Source: Hwanghaeella grinnelliae (GTDB lineage Bacteria; Pseudomonadota; Alphaproteobacteria; UBA8366; Aestuariispiraceae). From it: 64,000 nucleotides of DNA. Where the stretch lies: the NCBI RefSeq assembly GCF_004005845.1, contig NZ_SADE01000002.1, positions 1,240,421-1,304,420 of the forward strand. Direction: 5' to 3'. The position numbers and the translations under genes are program-made. Positions 8,691 through 19,264 of the stretch are shown piece after piece. The notes beneath the pieces were generated by a model. It saw only the letters and a list, made by a program, of their open reading frames with translations, searched no databases and was not told where the DNA came from. Numbering within the stretch: position 1 is the stretch's first letter; each line of letters begins with the position of its first letter.

Positions 8691-9845
8691 ATGCGGGCGA
8701 AAGCACTTAAACGGATCGGCATTGGATTGGCGATTATCGTTGTGCTGGCGGGTGGGGTTTTGATTGCGGCGCGGACATTGGACCCGATCAATGTCTATTA
8801 CAAACGGCTGAAAGCGTCGTCGCCTTACCAGTATGAGGAAATCAACCCAGACCTGCTCAAGACCGACCCTGCGGCCCTGATAACGATCGATACCGCAGAG
8901 GACGTGGCGGCGGCGCGGCAGGCGCTGTTGGGCTGGATATACGGTACCGATCCGGCGGAACGCCGGGTGGCGAAGCTGTACTATCCCCGCGCCGGTTGGT
9001 CGCATGCGTCTGAAATATTGGACTGGGACGGGCTTGGCGGTGTGGCGCAGTACTACATCAATGTTCGGCCTGACCTGATTTCCTACGCCTATTTATTGAC
9101 GCCGCTGGATGGGAACAGCGGTCCGGGTGCGGGCAAGGCGGTCATTTACCACAACGGCATGGCTTCGACTTTCGTTGCGGCACGGGATTGGCTGGAACCC
9201 CTATTGAAGCAAGGATGGACGGTTCTTGCCTTCAACCAGTTGGGCTATGGCGAAAGCGCCCGCGAACTACATTGCGACAAACAAGCGGACGGTAGCGCGG
9301 TTCCCGAGGGTGTTCCATGCCTCGCCAATCTTCAGCTTGACTTGGCGCAGCTCGACACGCCGGTTGCGCTGCATGTGGAACCTGTGCTGGCCGGCGTGGA
9401 CCTTTTGAAGGGGTTGGGTTTCGCACAGATTGACGCCCTGGGATTTTCCGCCGGGGCTGCGACGGTCACCTTCGCCGCGGCGATCGACCCCCGGCTGCGC
9501 CGAACCGTCGCCGCCGCGGGGATCCTGCCGCCCTATCTTCGCGAAGGTCAGGATGAACTGTTCGGCATCGCCAGGGAATTGGCAGAAAGCGGGCCGATCT
9601 CTTTCCTGGATCTGTTCATTCTGGCCGGCGCCGGCGAGGGACGGGCCTATCATCAGCTTTTCAACCGCTACGACCGCTGCTGCTACCGGAATGTGAAGGG
9701 CAGACATTACGAGGAAGTGGTAAAAAAGGCCTTGGCCGGTGCTGGGGAAGGTGGACAGTTCACTGTCACCATCGATGAAAGCCATGCCCGGCATGCGATT
9801 TCATCCGGTGGTGCTCGAGCGGTCATCGACTTTCTCACCGATTGA
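8691..9845 (+). CDS. Membrane-anchored alpha/beta hydrolase, 384 aa
   Basis: An N-terminal hydrophobic segment (about residues 8-27) anchors or exports the protein. The hydrolase fold follows: the HNG segment (VIYHNGMASTF) looks like the oxyanion-hole region, and ALGFSAGAAT is the nucleophile elbow with Ser in a G-x-S-x-G context. The C-terminal DESHARHAISSGGARAVIDFL supplies the likely catalytic His. A lid-like region with a Cys pair (NRYDRCCYRNVKG) lies between them. It resembles secreted lipase/esterase-like proteins, but the substrate cannot be told. A Cys pair REL-HC...VPC could form a disulfide, in line with a periplasmic location. The ATG at 8691 has only a weak purine-rich ribosome binding site. 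It is divergent from the indolepyruvate oxidoreductase, sharing a 217-bp gap. Confidence 0.7.
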   Translation: MRAKALKRIGIGLAIIVVLAGGVLIAARTLDPINVYYKRLKASSPYQYEEINPDLLKTDPAALITIDTAEDVAAARQALLGWIYGTDPAERRVAKLYYPRAGWSHASEILDWDGLGGVAQYYINVRPDLISYAYLLTPLDGNSGPGAGKAVIYHNGMASTFVAARDWLEPLLKQGWTVLAFNQLGYGESARELHCDKQADGSAVPEGVPCLANLQLDLAQLDTPVALHVEPVLAGVDLLKGLGFAQIDALGFSAGAATVTFAAAIDPRLRRTVAAAGILPPYLREGQDELFGIARELAESGPISFLDLFILAGAGEGRAYHQLFNRYDRCCYRNVKGRHYEEVVKKALAGAGEGGQFTVTIDESHARHAISSGGARAVIDFLTD

Positions 9846-9849
9846 CCGG

Positions 9850-9870
9850 GCCGACGGTTGACCGGTCGGC
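9850..9870 (+). terminator. Hairpin after the alpha/beta hydrolase gene
   Basis: Arms GCCGAC (9850-9855) and GTCGGC (9865-9870) enclose a smaller GGT/ACC stem, four bases after the hydrolase stop. There is no clean T-run behind it, so termination is possible but not certain. Confidence 0.35.
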
Positions 9871-10015
9871 GTGTTGCACCAATTATATTCAAGTTTACTA
9901 AATATTAATTTGTTCAGTGCCTGGGTATTTTTATCGCGGAGCTGTGGGAAGCGATCTTCCGTCGGGCATTGGCGGATGTCGGCGTCGTACTTTGCATAAT
10001 TTAAGGGGATGTCGG

Positions 10016-11968
10016 ATGCGGAACTTGAGTATTCTGAAACAAGTACTTTCGATCGTGGGATTGGCCGTTCTCGGCTTCCTTATCGTCGGCGGCGTGTATT
10101 TCTGGAGCGACGCAAAGGTCAGTGCGGAACGAGAAATCGCTGAGGCGGCGGGCGCCCGCATTTCGATCGTTCAATCGGTGCAGTACCTGTTCTTGAACGC
10201 GCGGCGACGCGAAAAGGACTTTCTTCTCAGGCGTGATGAAAAATACGCGACGCAACTCGACGCGGTGGTCGCCGCAATTCACGACGATTTGGACCGGCTT
10301 GAAAAATTGGGGGTGCCATCCGCGGTCGCCACCAATATCAGGGCGGTGAACGATGGTATCAACACTTATCATGAACGGTTCAAACACGTCGCGGCGGATG
10401 TGATCGCAATCGGCTTGACCGAGGAAGACGGGTTGCGCGGTAAGTTGCGGTCGGCCGTGCACAATGTGGAAGAGCGGCTCAACGAGTCCGGCAACCCGGA
10501 TATGGTTGTCAAAATGCTGATGATGCGCCGGCACGAAAAGGATTTTTTGCTTCGTATCGACCCCAAATATATAGGCCGGATTGATGATCGCCGAGGCGAA
10601 CTGCGGGCCTTGTTGGACGCATCGGACATGAACGCTGCAACGCGGACCGAGATCGAAGAATTGATGACTGTCTATGTTTCCTCTTTTAAGGAACTGGCGG
10701 CATTGATCCTCGATCTTGATGAAAAGACAGGCGGCCTTTCCGATGTTTTTGCCGAAATCGAACCGATCATGCAGAGCATCGCCGACACCATAAACGCCGA
10801 CGGGACGGCTGCGATCGCGAAGGCGGACCAGGTGGTCGAACAGACCAAGGTGGTCATTCCCGCGTCGATTGCCGTTGTAACGCTTGTCGCCGCTTTTGCC
10901 GGGTTTGGCGTCGCACGGACAATCAACAATCCGATTCTGTCTATGACCGCCACAATGGGGCAGTTGGCCGATGGGAAACGGGACGTAGACGTCCCTGCGA
11001 CGGATTACGGCAATGAAATAGGACGTATGGCGCATTCGGTGGTGAGCTTCCGCGACTCACTGATAAAAGCCGACCGGCTGGCCGAGGAACAGCGCAAAGC
11101 GCAGCAGTTGGAAGTTGAGCGCGCGGACAGGCTGATGAAAAGAACCGCCGAGTTTGATGCCTTGATACAAGGCATCCTTGCGGAAGTCGCCACGGCGATC
11201 ACCCAAATGGGAAATACAGCAGGAAAGATGGACCAGGCGTCGTCGGACGTTCAATCCCAAGCGGCGACCGTCGCCGCGTCTTCGTCGGAAAGTGCGATGA
11301 ACGTGCAAACCGTTGCCGCCGCGACAGAAGAACTCTCCGCATCCATTGTCGAAATCGGCAGCCAGATCCAGAACGCGGCGCAGATATCGCGCTCGGCGGT
11401 GGGTCAGGCAGAGTCGTCGGTGCAGACCGTGACGAGCCTGGAGACCGCGGTTGCGCAGATCAGCGAAGTCGTCGATTTGATTAAGGACATCGCGGAGCAA
11501 ACAAATCTGCTTGCCCTGAACGCCACGATTGAGGCCGCCCGCGCAGGCGATGCCGGCAAGGGCTTTGCCGTGGTGGCCAACGAGGTGAAGTCGCTTTCGG
11601 CTGAAACGGCAAAGGCGACGGAGCAGATTGAACGCCAGATCGCTGCGGTTCAGTCCGCCACCGGGACGACGGTGACAAGTATCACGGCCTTCTCGAAAAC
11701 GATCAACGAGGTCAACCAGATTTCGGCTGCGGTGGCCGCAGCGATCGAAGAACAGACCGCGGCCACGAATGAGATATCCCGAAATGTGGAAGAGGCATCC
11801 GTGGCTGTGGAAGACGTCAGCAAGAACATACAATATGTAAGCGAAAGCGCCGAAGTGACGAAGGCTGCGGCTGGTGACGTTCGGAATGCGTCGGATTCTA
11901 TCGGCGACCAGTCCGGTAAAATGACCAGTTCAATCGCCACCTTCCTTAAGGACGTCCGCGACATCTGA
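10016..11968 (+). CDS. Methyl-accepting chemotaxis protein with HBM-type sensor domain, 650 aa
   Basis: A transmembrane chemoreceptor: TM1 about residues 9-30, periplasmic helical domain about 31-278, TM2 about 280-300, HAMP about 300-352, and a long cytoplasmic signalling domain. The signalling tip reads [20 protein letters not shown] with [15 protein letters not shown] after it. The sensor carries two copies of the helical-bimodular (HBM) signature, [10 protein letters not shown] near 63-72 and [10 protein letters not shown] near 171-180. The HBM domain is a double four-helix bundle known in receptors for organic acids. I start at ATG 10016 because AAGGGGA lies just upstream and TM1 then begins at once; the frame remains open 33 codons further up. 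It converges on a second receptor gene, 60 bases away. No C-terminal CheR/CheB pentapeptide is visible. Confidence 0.9.
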   Translation: MRNLSILKQVLSIVGLAVLGFLIVGGVYFWSDAKVSAEREIAEAAGARISIVQSVQYLFLNARRREKDFLLRRDEKYATQLDAVVAAIHDDLDRLEKLGVPSAVATNIRAVNDGINTYHERFKHVAADVIAIGLTEEDGLRGKLRSAVHNVEERLNESGNPDMVVKMLMMRRHEKDFLLRIDPKYIGRIDDRRGELRALLDASDMNAATRTEIEELMTVYVSSFKELAALILDLDEKTGGLSDVFAEIEPIMQSIADTINADGTAAIAKADQVVEQTKVVIPASIAVVTLVAAFAGFGVARTINNPILSMTATMGQLADGKRDVDVPATDYGNEIGRMAHSVVSFRDSLIKADRLAEEQRKAQQLEVERADRLMKRTAEFDALIQGILAEVATAITQMGNTAGKMDQASSDVQSQAATVAASSSESAMNVQTVAAATEELSASIVEIGSQIQNAAQISRSAVGQAESSVQTVTSLETAVAQISEVVDLIKDIAEQTNLLALNATIEAARAGDAGKGFAVVANEVKSLSAETAKATEQIERQIAAVQSATGTTVTSITAFSKTINEVNQISAAVAAAIEEQTAATNEISRNVEEASVAVEDVSKNIQYVSESAEVTKAAAGDVRNASDSIGDQSGKMTSSIATFLKDVRDI

Positions 11969-12028
11969 CAGCGATACGCATCATGCGTTGCTGTTGGAAG
12001 CCGTGCGGACGTCCCTACACCCTGTTCG

Positions 12029-13756
12029 TCAGGCGGCTCGGATCCGGTTGGCCAGATCGACAACCTGCTGGCTCAGTTCACTGGAATCCTGATCCATCGT
12101 TTCCGACGCAGTCAGCAATTCGCGCGCTTGTGCATTCGTATCCGTCGCGGACTGCGCCACGCCGGCAATGTTCGACGTGACGTCCTCGGTGCCGCTGGCG
12201 GCCTCTTCCACGTTGCGGGCGATTTCCTGAGTCGCGGCGCCTTGTTCTTCGACGGCAGCGGCGATGCCGTTGGTCGTGTTGCTGATTTCTTCAATCACCT
12301 TGCCGATCGCGTTGATCGCGTGGATGGCCTCGTTGGTTGCGGACTGGATCTCGGCGACTTGCGACGAAATTTCCCCGGTCGCGCTGGCTGTCTGTGTCGC
12401 GAGGCTTTTGACCTCCGACGCGACGACGGCGAAACCCTTGCCCGCCTCGCCGGCGCGTGCCGCCTCGATCGTGGCGTTCAGGGCCAGCAGATTTGTTTGC
12501 TCGGCGATATCGCTGATCAGCGAAACGGCTGCGTTAATCTGCCCCGCGGCGCGCGCAAGGTCCTGGACTTTGGAATTGGTTTTCTCGACTTCCTCGACAG
12601 CGCGACGCGCAACTTCCGTGGAATGGACGACCTGACGGCTGATTTCCGAAACGGTTGCCGCCAATTCCTCGGCTGCAGCAGCAACGGTTTGAACGTTTGC
12701 CGATGCTTCCTCGGAGGCGCTGGCGACCATACTGGACTGGCTCGACGCCTGATCTGCGTTCGAGCTCAACTGTTGCGCCGAACCTTTGACCTGCGTTGCG
12801 CCGGCCGCCATGCGCTGGGCGATGCCGCCAATGTTGTTTTCGATCTGTGCGGCGACATCGGCCAGCATCGTGGCGCGGTCCTCGGCGGCTTTGCGGTCCG
12901 CTTCTTCCTGCAACGCTTTCAGGCGTTTCACTTCTATGGCGTTGTCGCGGAAAACCTGTACGGCACGGGCCATCTCACCCACTTCGTCACGGTTTTCGGT
13001 ATAGTCGATTTCCACATCCGTATCGTCCGCGGCCAAACGGCCCATCACCTGCGTGATTTGCGCGACCGGCCTTGCAATCGAACGGCCGATGAAGAAAGCG
13101 GCGAGGATCCCGAAGATGGTACCGGCAACCGCACTGCCGATAAGCAGTTGTATGCCGAGCTTTTCGTCCTCTTCCGCCTTCAGCGCGGCGGCGGCGGTGA
13201 AGCGATCCAACTGGCCCTGCACTTCCGCCAATTCGCGGTTCAATTCCTGCTGTTCCTTTGCCGTATCCGCGGCGATTTCCGTTGCGGTTTCCACATCACC
13301 AGAAATCAGCAGCTGGAGTGCTTTTTCGCCATGCTCTTCATAGACGAGGTGTTCTTTTCCGATCCGGTCCAATTGCGTGACGAGGTTCTCGAATTCCCGA
13401 CGCGACTCAGGCGTTGAAGCCTGTTCAAGGGCCATGGACGCCATGTTGAGCGCTTGCTTCAGTTCGGCATCCACCTTGTGTCCCAAATCCGTGAAACTTT
13501 TCAAAAGCGTGTTCGTATCGGCCGGGTTAAGATCTCCGGTTCCCTTGGCCAGCAAAACAGCCTGTTCGAGTTGATGGACACTGATCGTTGAAACGATCTC
13601 TGTCAGCGGAATGTCGCGATGGGCGATTTCCGTAACCTCTTTGCCGATCTTGTGCATTTTCCAAATGCCGATACCTGAAACTGAGGCAATAGTCGCCAAC
13701 AGCAAGCCTGCCATGGCATAAATGCGGATGGACACGCGGAAATTTGAAGCTCTCAT
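12029..13756 (-). CDS. Methyl-accepting chemotaxis protein with four-helix-bundle sensor, 575 aa
   Basis: TM1 at about residues 12-31 is followed by a helical periplasmic domain of about 170 residues, the size of a single 4HB_MCP bundle. TM2 is at about 207-228, followed by HAMP and the signalling domain. The signalling tip ([20 protein letters not shown]) and flanking methylation helices are intact. The ATG at 13756 has AAGGGAG in front. It is transcribed toward the preceding receptor gene and follows a third receptor gene on the same strand across a 395-bp gap. The ligand cannot be inferred. Confidence 0.9.
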   Translation of the reverse strand: MRASNFRVSIRIYAMAGLLLATIASVSGIGIWKMHKIGKEVTEIAHRDIPLTEIVSTISVHQLEQAVLLAKGTGDLNPADTNTLLKSFTDLGHKVDAELKQALNMASMALEQASTPESRREFENLVTQLDRIGKEHLVYEEHGEKALQLLISGDVETATEIAADTAKEQQELNRELAEVQGQLDRFTAAAALKAEEDEKLGIQLLIGSAVAGTIFGILAAFFIGRSIARPVAQITQVMGRLAADDTDVEIDYTENRDEVGEMARAVQVFRDNAIEVKRLKALQEEADRKAAEDRATMLADVAAQIENNIGGIAQRMAAGATQVKGSAQQLSSNADQASSQSSMVASASEEASANVQTVAAAAEELAATVSEISRQVVHSTEVARRAVEEVEKTNSKVQDLARAAGQINAAVSLISDIAEQTNLLALNATIEAARAGEAGKGFAVVASEVKSLATQTASATGEISSQVAEIQSATNEAIHAINAIGKVIEEISNTTNGIAAAVEEQGAATQEIARNVEEAASGTEDVTSNIAGVAQSATDTNAQARELLTASETMDQDSSELSQQVVDLANRIRAA

Positions 13757-14151
13757 CGTACCAGCTCCCTTTCAGGGTATGACTTTATAATTAATAGGCG
13801 CAGTGCAGTTCGGCTCCGCCGCTTTAATGTGTACGTGTGTAGGCGAATACATCTTCGCGCTTAACCCTCGAATGGGGGGGAATTCGGCCGATATTTGAGC
13901 CATTTCAGCTCGCCCAGCATCGATTGTGTGGCGTGATTGCGACATGCTCCAGTAAGCGTCACCGCCAGATCTTGCCGTTTTCGGCACTTTGCGCGGCGCA
14001 AGGCGCGATTTGTCCGCCTTGTCGGTGCGGACCGCGATCAACCCGTCCGCCTCTCCTGCGGCAGATTGATCGCCTCGAGATTCCCTACGGCCGCCCAGGC
14101 GGGCTTGTCGAAGTCGCATCTGGCTTCGATCCTTTCGTGCCTTACCAACGG
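13757..14151. other. Intergenic gap between two chemoreceptor genes
   Basis: About 395 bases between the stop of the PAS-type receptor and the start of the 4HB receptor, both on the minus strand. The part next to the 4HB start is AT-rich and should hold its promoter. The rest is GC-rich, with short frames on both strands that show no recognisable protein. It may be the remnant of a gene, but I cannot name one. Confidence 0.35.
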
Positions 14152-15654
14152 CTATTTCGTGTTGGATTCTAGAAAATCGCTGACGCGGCTGCGCAGGGTT
14201 TCCGCCTGGATAGACAATTCGCCCGCGGCGGCATTTGTTTGCGATGCAGCCGAACCGGACTCCGCCGAAGCTTCCGTAACATTCGCGATGTTCTGGCTTA
14301 CCTCGTTGGTTGCGGCGTTCTGCTGTTCGACCGCGCTTGCAATAGCCCCGGCCATCTGGGCGATTTCGTTCACCAGGTCGATGATGCCGGCAATGGCATC
14401 GACGGCGTCCTTGGTCTCGGCCTGGATTTGCTTGATCTCGGACGAAATCTCTTCGGTCGCTTTCGCGGTCTGGGTCGACAGGGATTTGACTTCGTTGGCG
14501 ACCACGGCGAAGCCTTTGCCGGCTTCGCCGGCGCGCGCAGCCTCGATCGTGGCGTTCAAAGCCAGTAGATTGGTCTGGCTTGCGATTTCGTTGATCACGC
14601 TGATGATATTGCCGATATCTTCCGCTTTTCGCTGCAAGGTGGCGACGCGTTCATTCGATGTCCTTGCCGCATCAACCGCCCGTTCCACCGAGGCATTCGT
14701 CCGCTGGGTCTGCGAGGATATTTCCTTGATCGACGAGCTCAATTCTTCGGCGGAAGCGGCGACTGCCTGGGCCTGGGAATTCGTTTCCTCGGCCGACGAC
14801 GCCATGGACTGAGAGGTGCTGAGAAGTTCGGTGGCGGCTGACGACACGGTATCCGCGACGTTTTCGAGATCTTCCGCCAAGCTCTGCTGGGCGTTCATGC
14901 TTTCGGTAATGTCGACCGCGTTTTTCACCACCTTGTAGGGTTTGCCATCAAGCCCCAGGACCGGATTGTAGGCTGCTTGAATCCAGACCGTCTTTCCTTG
15001 CTTGTTCAGGCGCGGAAATTTGCCCGACTGGAATTTCCCGGCGCGGAGATTTTCCCAAAAGGCTGCGTATTCGGGGCTTTTTGCGTATTCCGGCGAGGCG
15101 AACATGCTGTGGTGCTGGCCTTCGACTTCCGACAACGTATACCCGACCACGTTCAGAAAGTTCCGGTTGGCGGTTCTGATCGTGCCGTCCAGTTCGAATT
15201 CGATTAAGCCTTGCGATGTGCCGATGCCTTCCAGCGTCGCCATATTGTCCAGGGCGGCGATTTTTTGTTCGGTGATGTCGATCGCATTCTTGACGACCTT
15301 GACCACCTTGCCGCTTCGGTCGAGAACCGGATTATAGGCTGCCTGAAGCCAGACGGTTTCGCCCTGTTTGTTCAGGCGCGGAAACTCTCCGGCCTGAAAC
15401 TTACCGGCTTTCAGATTGTCCCAAAATTGACGGTATTCGGGGCTTTTGGCGAATTCCGGATCCGCGAAGATGCTATGATTCTTGCCGCGGACCTCTGAAA
15501 GCTCGTAGCCGACGGCTTTGAGGAAATTCTCATTCGCGGTGATGATGGTTCCATCCAGCTCGAAATGGATGAGCCCTTGGGAGGCCCCAATCGCGTCGAG
15601 CAAGGCTTGGGAGTCGCGGGCTGAAGTCCCGGCAGTAGCAAAATTTCCGAACAC
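14152..15654 (-). CDS. Soluble PAS-PAS methyl-accepting chemotaxis protein, 500 aa
   Basis: No membrane segment is present. Two closely related PAS domains (about residues 18-125 and 138-248) each contain matching stretches: NFL-VGY-LSEV-G--HS-FA-PE-AKSPEY, and [19 protein letters not shown] followed by [10 protein letters not shown] or [10 protein letters not shown]. They arose by an internal duplication. This PAS subtype is known from Aer-like and bacterial receptors that bind haem or flavin, but no cofactor ligand is evident. The signalling domain follows (about 260-500) with the usual tip, [21 protein letters not shown] cytoplasmic receptor of this kind usually senses an intracellular or redox signal. 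The start is GTG at 15654 with GAGGAAG upstream. Confidence 0.88.
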   Translation of the reverse strand: MFGNFATAGTSARDSQALLDAIGASQGLIHFELDGTIITANENFLKAVGYELSEVRGKNHSIFADPEFAKSPEYRQFWDNLKAGKFQAGEFPRLNKQGETVWLQAAYNPVLDRSGKVVKVVKNAIDITEQKIAALDNMATLEGIGTSQGLIEFELDGTIRTANRNFLNVVGYTLSEVEGQHHSMFASPEYAKSPEYAAFWENLRAGKFQSGKFPRLNKQGKTVWIQAAYNPVLGLDGKPYKVVKNAVDITESMNAQQSLAEDLENVADTVSSAATELLSTSQSMASSAEETNSQAQAVAASAEELSSSIKEISSQTQRTNASVERAVDAARTSNERVATLQRKAEDIGNIISVINEIASQTNLLALNATIEAARAGEAGKGFAVVANEVKSLSTQTAKATEEISSEIKQIQAETKDAVDAIAGIIDLVNEIAQMAGAIASAVEQQNAATNEVSQNIANVTEASAESGSAASQTNAAAGELSIQAETLRSRVSDFLESNTK

Positions 15655-16225
15655 AGTGTGCTTCCTCTTTCAGGTGCGCTTGAAATACATTCGATTACGA
15701 TGCCGCGCTTATTTCACTTCAGCCGTACTCAAGTAATCCCCATTTGAGGGTGCAACGGTGGCCGTTCCACTCAGTTGTGACCGGCTAAGTTGTTCGGTGT
15801 CCGCGATTGCGTCGGGCTAGGTTTGCGCACCCGCAATCGGTCAGGACAGTTCAATATTTTGAACACTTGTGACGCCTTCCCCTATTCAACATGCCAACCT
15901 CGTACGTAAGAATGACGACGCTGGATCACGGAAACTCGACGATTATTGCCGTCTTGGCTGGTAGCATCGTAGTTAATTAATTAACAAAGGGTTAATCGAT
16001 AATCGACAAATATCCACAAAAATGGTGTTAATATGCAAATATGGCATCGAGTTTCGGTATAAAATACTAGTTAAAGTTACTTATTAGGAAGGGATTCAAG
16101 ATAGGTGAATTTGAGGATTACTGTCGGAGGGCGGCAAAAACACTATAATATTCGTATATCATAATACCTTGGTGTTAGGGCGTGCGTCCGGCCGCTCATG
16201 GGCGCGGTGACAACCCTTCACAATG
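15655..16225. other. Intergenic gap, partly AT-rich
   Basis: About 570 bases between the PAS chemoreceptor start and the stop of the AEC permease gene, both on the minus strand. The middle (about 15960-16170) is markedly AT-rich, contains the palindrome GTTAATTAATTAAC, and has no coding frame. The receptor promoter should lie near 15660-15760. I see no RNA gene and no clear terminator. Confidence 0.4.
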
Positions 16226-17167
16226 TCAAACTGTCGGTGGAAAAATCGCGTAGAAGACCGAAATAGTGGCTACCGAGGCGATCGTGCTGATCAATATGAC
16301 CGATGAGGTCCGCTGCACATACAGCCCGTAGGACAGCGAAAGCACGAAGCTGCCCGCGCCGGTCGGCAGGGTTGCCATCAGGATGGCGACCTTGGCCCAA
16401 AGCGGGTCGACCGGGAAAAGCCATAACATGAATAGGGCGGTGACCAAGGGTTGGACCGCAAGCTTCACGACGGTCATGACGGTGACTTCGCCCAATCCTT
16501 CCCGCAACGGCTTTCCGACGAGGAACAGGCCGATGGCGAACAGGGCGCAGGGGCCGGCGGCTGCGCCGAGGATGGAACAGAAGGTCTCGGCGGGGGCGGG
16601 CAGGGGAAGACCTGACATGGCCCATAGCAGACCGAGTACCGGGGCGATCAGCATGGGGTTGCGGATCAGCGCCAGGAAGACCTTCCGCAGAACCGGGCCC
16701 AATCCTTCCGCCTTACCGGCGCCGACCTCGATCATCACGATGGCCGCGCCGACGATCAGGGCTGTATAGATCACCGTGATGAAGATGGCCGGGAAGACCG
16801 CTTCCGCCCCATAGGTCGCCAGCGCCAGGGGAATGCCCATATAGCCGGCATTGCCGTAGACCGTATTCATGCCGTGCATGGTCGCTTCCGCAAGGCCGCG
16901 CCCGAAAGCGAACTTGGCCAGCAGCATCGACGCCGCCCAGACCGCGGCGAGGGAAAGCATGAAGCCGATCAGGAAATCGGCGCGGACCACGGTGCCGATC
17001 TCGACCGTGGCCATGGCCTTGAACAACAGAACGGGCAGGGCGACCCAATAAACGAAACGGTTCAGCGCCTCGCTGCTGGCGTCTCCCAACAAGCCGCGGC
17101 GCCCGGCGATATAGCCGGCGGCGATGATCCCGAAAACGGGCAGGACAACGTTGAAGATCGGTTCCAT
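16226..17167 (-). CDS. AEC (auxin efflux carrier) family permease, 313 aa
   Basis: About ten hydrophobic segments in two halves form the usual layout of this family. The start MEPIFNVVLPVFGIIAAGYIAGRRGLL and the sequence RFVYWVALPVLLFKAMA are typical. A second half begins near VIMIEVGAGKAEG and continues LRNPMLIAPVLGLLWAM. AEC permeases move organic anions such as malonate, malate or auxin-like acids; the substrate here is unknown. I start at ATG 17167, where relatives begin. An in-frame ATG at 17182 would add five residues, and neither has a strong ribosome binding site. It lies 107 bases beyond the VanZ-like gene on the same strand; co-transcription is uncertain. Confidence 0.85.
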   Translation of the reverse strand: MEPIFNVVLPVFGIIAAGYIAGRRGLLGDASSEALNRFVYWVALPVLLFKAMATVEIGTVVRADFLIGFMLSLAAVWAASMLLAKFAFGRGLAEATMHGMNTVYGNAGYMGIPLALATYGAEAVFPAIFITVIYTALIVGAAIVMIEVGAGKAEGLGPVLRKVFLALIRNPMLIAPVLGLLWAMSGLPLPAPAETFCSILGAAAGPCALFAIGLFLVGKPLREGLGEVTVMTVVKLAVQPLVTALFMLWLFPVDPLWAKVAILMATLPTGAGSFVLSLSYGLYVQRTSSVILISTIASVATISVFYAIFPPTV

Positions 17168-17274
17168 GCGGCGCGGCACCATTGTTTCAGGACTTTGCGG
17201 CGCAAAATAACCGCAAACGCGGCAATCTCAATTCGCAATCTCAAACCGCGGCCCCAATTTTGGGCACGGGACAC

Positions 17275-17634
17275 CTATTGTGCCGGCGGCGACAATCGCC
17301 TCAAGACCAGCCAGGACAGGCCCAGGCCGATCAGAACGCCCGTGGTATTCGCGAAAACGTCCCAGCCGCTCATCATCCGTCCGGGGATGAAGGATTGGGC
17401 GATTTCGATGGCGATGCCATAGACGACAATCGCAGCGGCGAGCATCAAAGGGCCGGGCCTGTCGCGGTAACCGATCCGTCCCGCCGCGGTCAGCGCCGCA
17501 TAGGCGACGAAATGTTCGATCTTGTCCGACGCACCGGATTGCACGGCGAACTGCAACGGCAACAGGGACAACACGGTAACGGCCGCAAGGACAAGCCAGA
17601 AGCCCAACCTGGCGGCAAGGGATAACCAATGCAT
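17275..17634 (-). CDS. VanZ-like family membrane protein, 119 aa
   Basis: Four hydrophobic segments with the short motif set of VanZ-like proteins: KIEHFVAYAALTAAG after the first loop, then EIAQSFIPGRMMSGWDVFANTTGVLIG. The EIAQ-FIPGR-x-x-x-xD-x-xAN-x-G pattern is the family signature. VanZ itself gives low-level teicoplanin resistance, but most short homologues in alphaproteobacteria are of unknown role and stand alone, as here. The start ATG at 17634 lies 51 bases downstream of the glycerol kinase stop (17686), on the same strand. It could therefore be read through from the glp genes, without an obvious functional link. Confidence 0.8.
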   Translation of the reverse strand: MHWLSLAARLGFWLVLAAVTVLSLLPLQFAVQSGASDKIEHFVAYAALTAAGRIGYRDRPGPLMLAAAIVVYGIAIEIAQSFIPGRMMSGWDVFANTTGVLIGLGLSWLVLRRLSPPAQ

Positions 17635-17685
17635 GCTGTGACGTCCCGATTGCGGTCGTGGTGGATGCGGCGGCGGGATACTGCG

Positions 17686-19182
17686 TCAGGCAGGCTTGGC
17701 GGACAAGGTGCTACGGACCGCCTGGCGCCATAGGCCGTAGCGCCGCTCCCGCTCATCGCCCGGCATTGCGGGTTCGAAACGCCGTTCCAATGCCCAGCTT
17801 TCCGCGAAGACGTCGGGCGGGGGATAGAAGCCCGCCTGCAGTCCCGCCAGATAACCCGCGCCCAGCGCCGTCGTTTCCAGGACGGCCGGCCGATCGACCG
17901 GGGCGTTCAGCGTGTCGGCTAGCCGCTGCATGGTCCAGTCGGAGGCGACCATGCCGCCATCGACCCGCAGCACCGTATCGGCGGATGACGTCCAATCGCC
18001 GCGCATCGCTTCGATCAGGTCGCGGGTTTGGAAACAGACGCTTTCCAGGGCGGCGAGGGAGAGTTCCGCCGGCCCGGTGCCGCGCGTCAACCCGAACAGC
18101 GCGCCGCGGCAGTCCGCGTCCCAATACGGTGCGCCCATGCCGGTGAAGGCGGGCACAAGGATGACGTCCTGTTCCGGGTCCGCCTTTGCGGCGCGGTCGC
18201 CCGATTCCGCGGCGTCCCGCAGAATCCCCAATCCGTCGCGCAGCCATTGAACCGCGGCGCCGGCGACGAAAATCGAGCCTTCCAGCGCATAGGTCGTTTC
18301 CCCGTTCAACCGGTAGGCGATGGTGGTCAGCAGCCGGTTCTTGGACGTGACCGGGTCCGTGCCCGTATTCAAAAGCGCGAAACAGCCTGTGCCGTAGGTG
18401 GATTTGGCCATGCCGGGCCGGAAACAGGCCTGGCCGACCGTTGCTGCCTGCTGGTCGCCGGCGATGCCCAGCACCGGGATCGGCGCGCCGAACAGGTCGG
18501 GCAAGGTCGTGCCGAACTGGGCGGCGGAATCCAAAACCTCGGGCAGAAGGGACCGGGGCACGCGGATCAGGTCCAGCAGTTCGTCGTCCCAGCGGTTTTC
18601 GCGGATATTGTACAGCATGGTGCGGCTGGCATTGGTGGCGTCGGTCGCATGCACCTTGCCGCCGGTCAAATGCCAGAGCAGGTAGCTGTCGACCGTGCCG
18701 AAGGCGAGTTCGCCGCGTTCCGCCGCGTCCCTTGCGCCGGGCACTTCGTCCAGGATCCAGGCGGCCTTGGTGCCTGAGAAATAGGGATCCAAAAGCAGGC
18801 CGGTCCTTTCGGTCACCAGCGCTTCGTGACCAGCGGCCTTCAGTGTGGCGCAGGTCTCGGCGGTGCGGCGGTCCTGCCAGACGATGGCGCGGTGGATGGG
18901 CTTGCCGGTTTTGCGGTCCCAGACCAGTGTGGTTTCGCGCTGATTGGTGATGCCGATGGCGGCGATGTCGCCCGCCGTGGCGCCGGCCTGTTTCATCGCC
19001 GTGCGGCAGGTCGACAATGTCGTGCGCCACAGGTCGTCGGCCTCGTGCTCGACCCAGCCGGATCGCGGGAAATGCTGATCGAATTCTTCCTGGGCGATGG
19101 CGGCGACTGCGACATTCTCGTCAAAGAGGATCGCCCGGCTGGATGTCGTGCCCTGATCGATCGCCAATACGAATTTACCCAC
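17686..19182 (-). CDS. glpK: Glycerol kinase, 498 aa
   Basis: FGGY-family kinase that converts glycerol and ATP to sn-glycerol 3-phosphate. The N-terminus [18 protein letters not shown] is the phosphate-binding loop of the family, followed by [11 protein letters not shown] and [20 protein letters not shown]. The glycerol-binding WQDRRTAE and the late ATP-site segment [14 protein letters not shown] are also present. Length is standard (about 500). The start is GTG at 19182 with GGGAGG ahead. It follows glpD at an 82-bp gap on the same strand and completes the glpR-glpD-glpK unit, which pairs with the divergent glycerol ABC transporter. That uptake is by ABC transporter rather than a GlpF facilitator fits the lack of a facilitator gene here. 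Confidence 0.96.
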   Translation of the reverse strand: MGKFVLAIDQGTTSSRAILFDENVAVAAIAQEEFDQHFPRSGWVEHEADDLWRTTLSTCRTAMKQAGATAGDIAAIGITNQRETTLVWDRKTGKPIHRAIVWQDRRTAETCATLKAAGHEALVTERTGLLLDPYFSGTKAAWILDEVPGARDAAERGELAFGTVDSYLLWHLTGGKVHATDATNASRTMLYNIRENRWDDELLDLIRVPRSLLPEVLDSAAQFGTTLPDLFGAPIPVLGIAGDQQAATVGQACFRPGMAKSTYGTGCFALLNTGTDPVTSKNRLLTTIAYRLNGETTYALEGSIFVAGAAVQWLRDGLGILRDAAESGDRAAKADPEQDVILVPAFTGMGAPYWDADCRGALFGLTRGTGPAELSLAALESVCFQTRDLIEAMRGDWTSSADTVLRVDGGMVASDWTMQRLADTLNAPVDRPAVLETTALGAGYLAGLQAGFYPPPDVFAESWALERRFEPAMPGDERERRYGLWRQAVRSTLSAKPA

Positions 19183-19264
19183 CTGTAACCTCCCCAGCTT
19201 ACTCTTCTATTGGACCTGCGGCTCGACCCGGTCGCGCTCTTTAGTCGGCGCTGCAAGGCCAGGG

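Noticed and set aside
12128-13417. 429-codon open frame opposite the 4HB chemoreceptor
   Set aside because: Antisense of the receptor's repetitive helical domain; no protein family.
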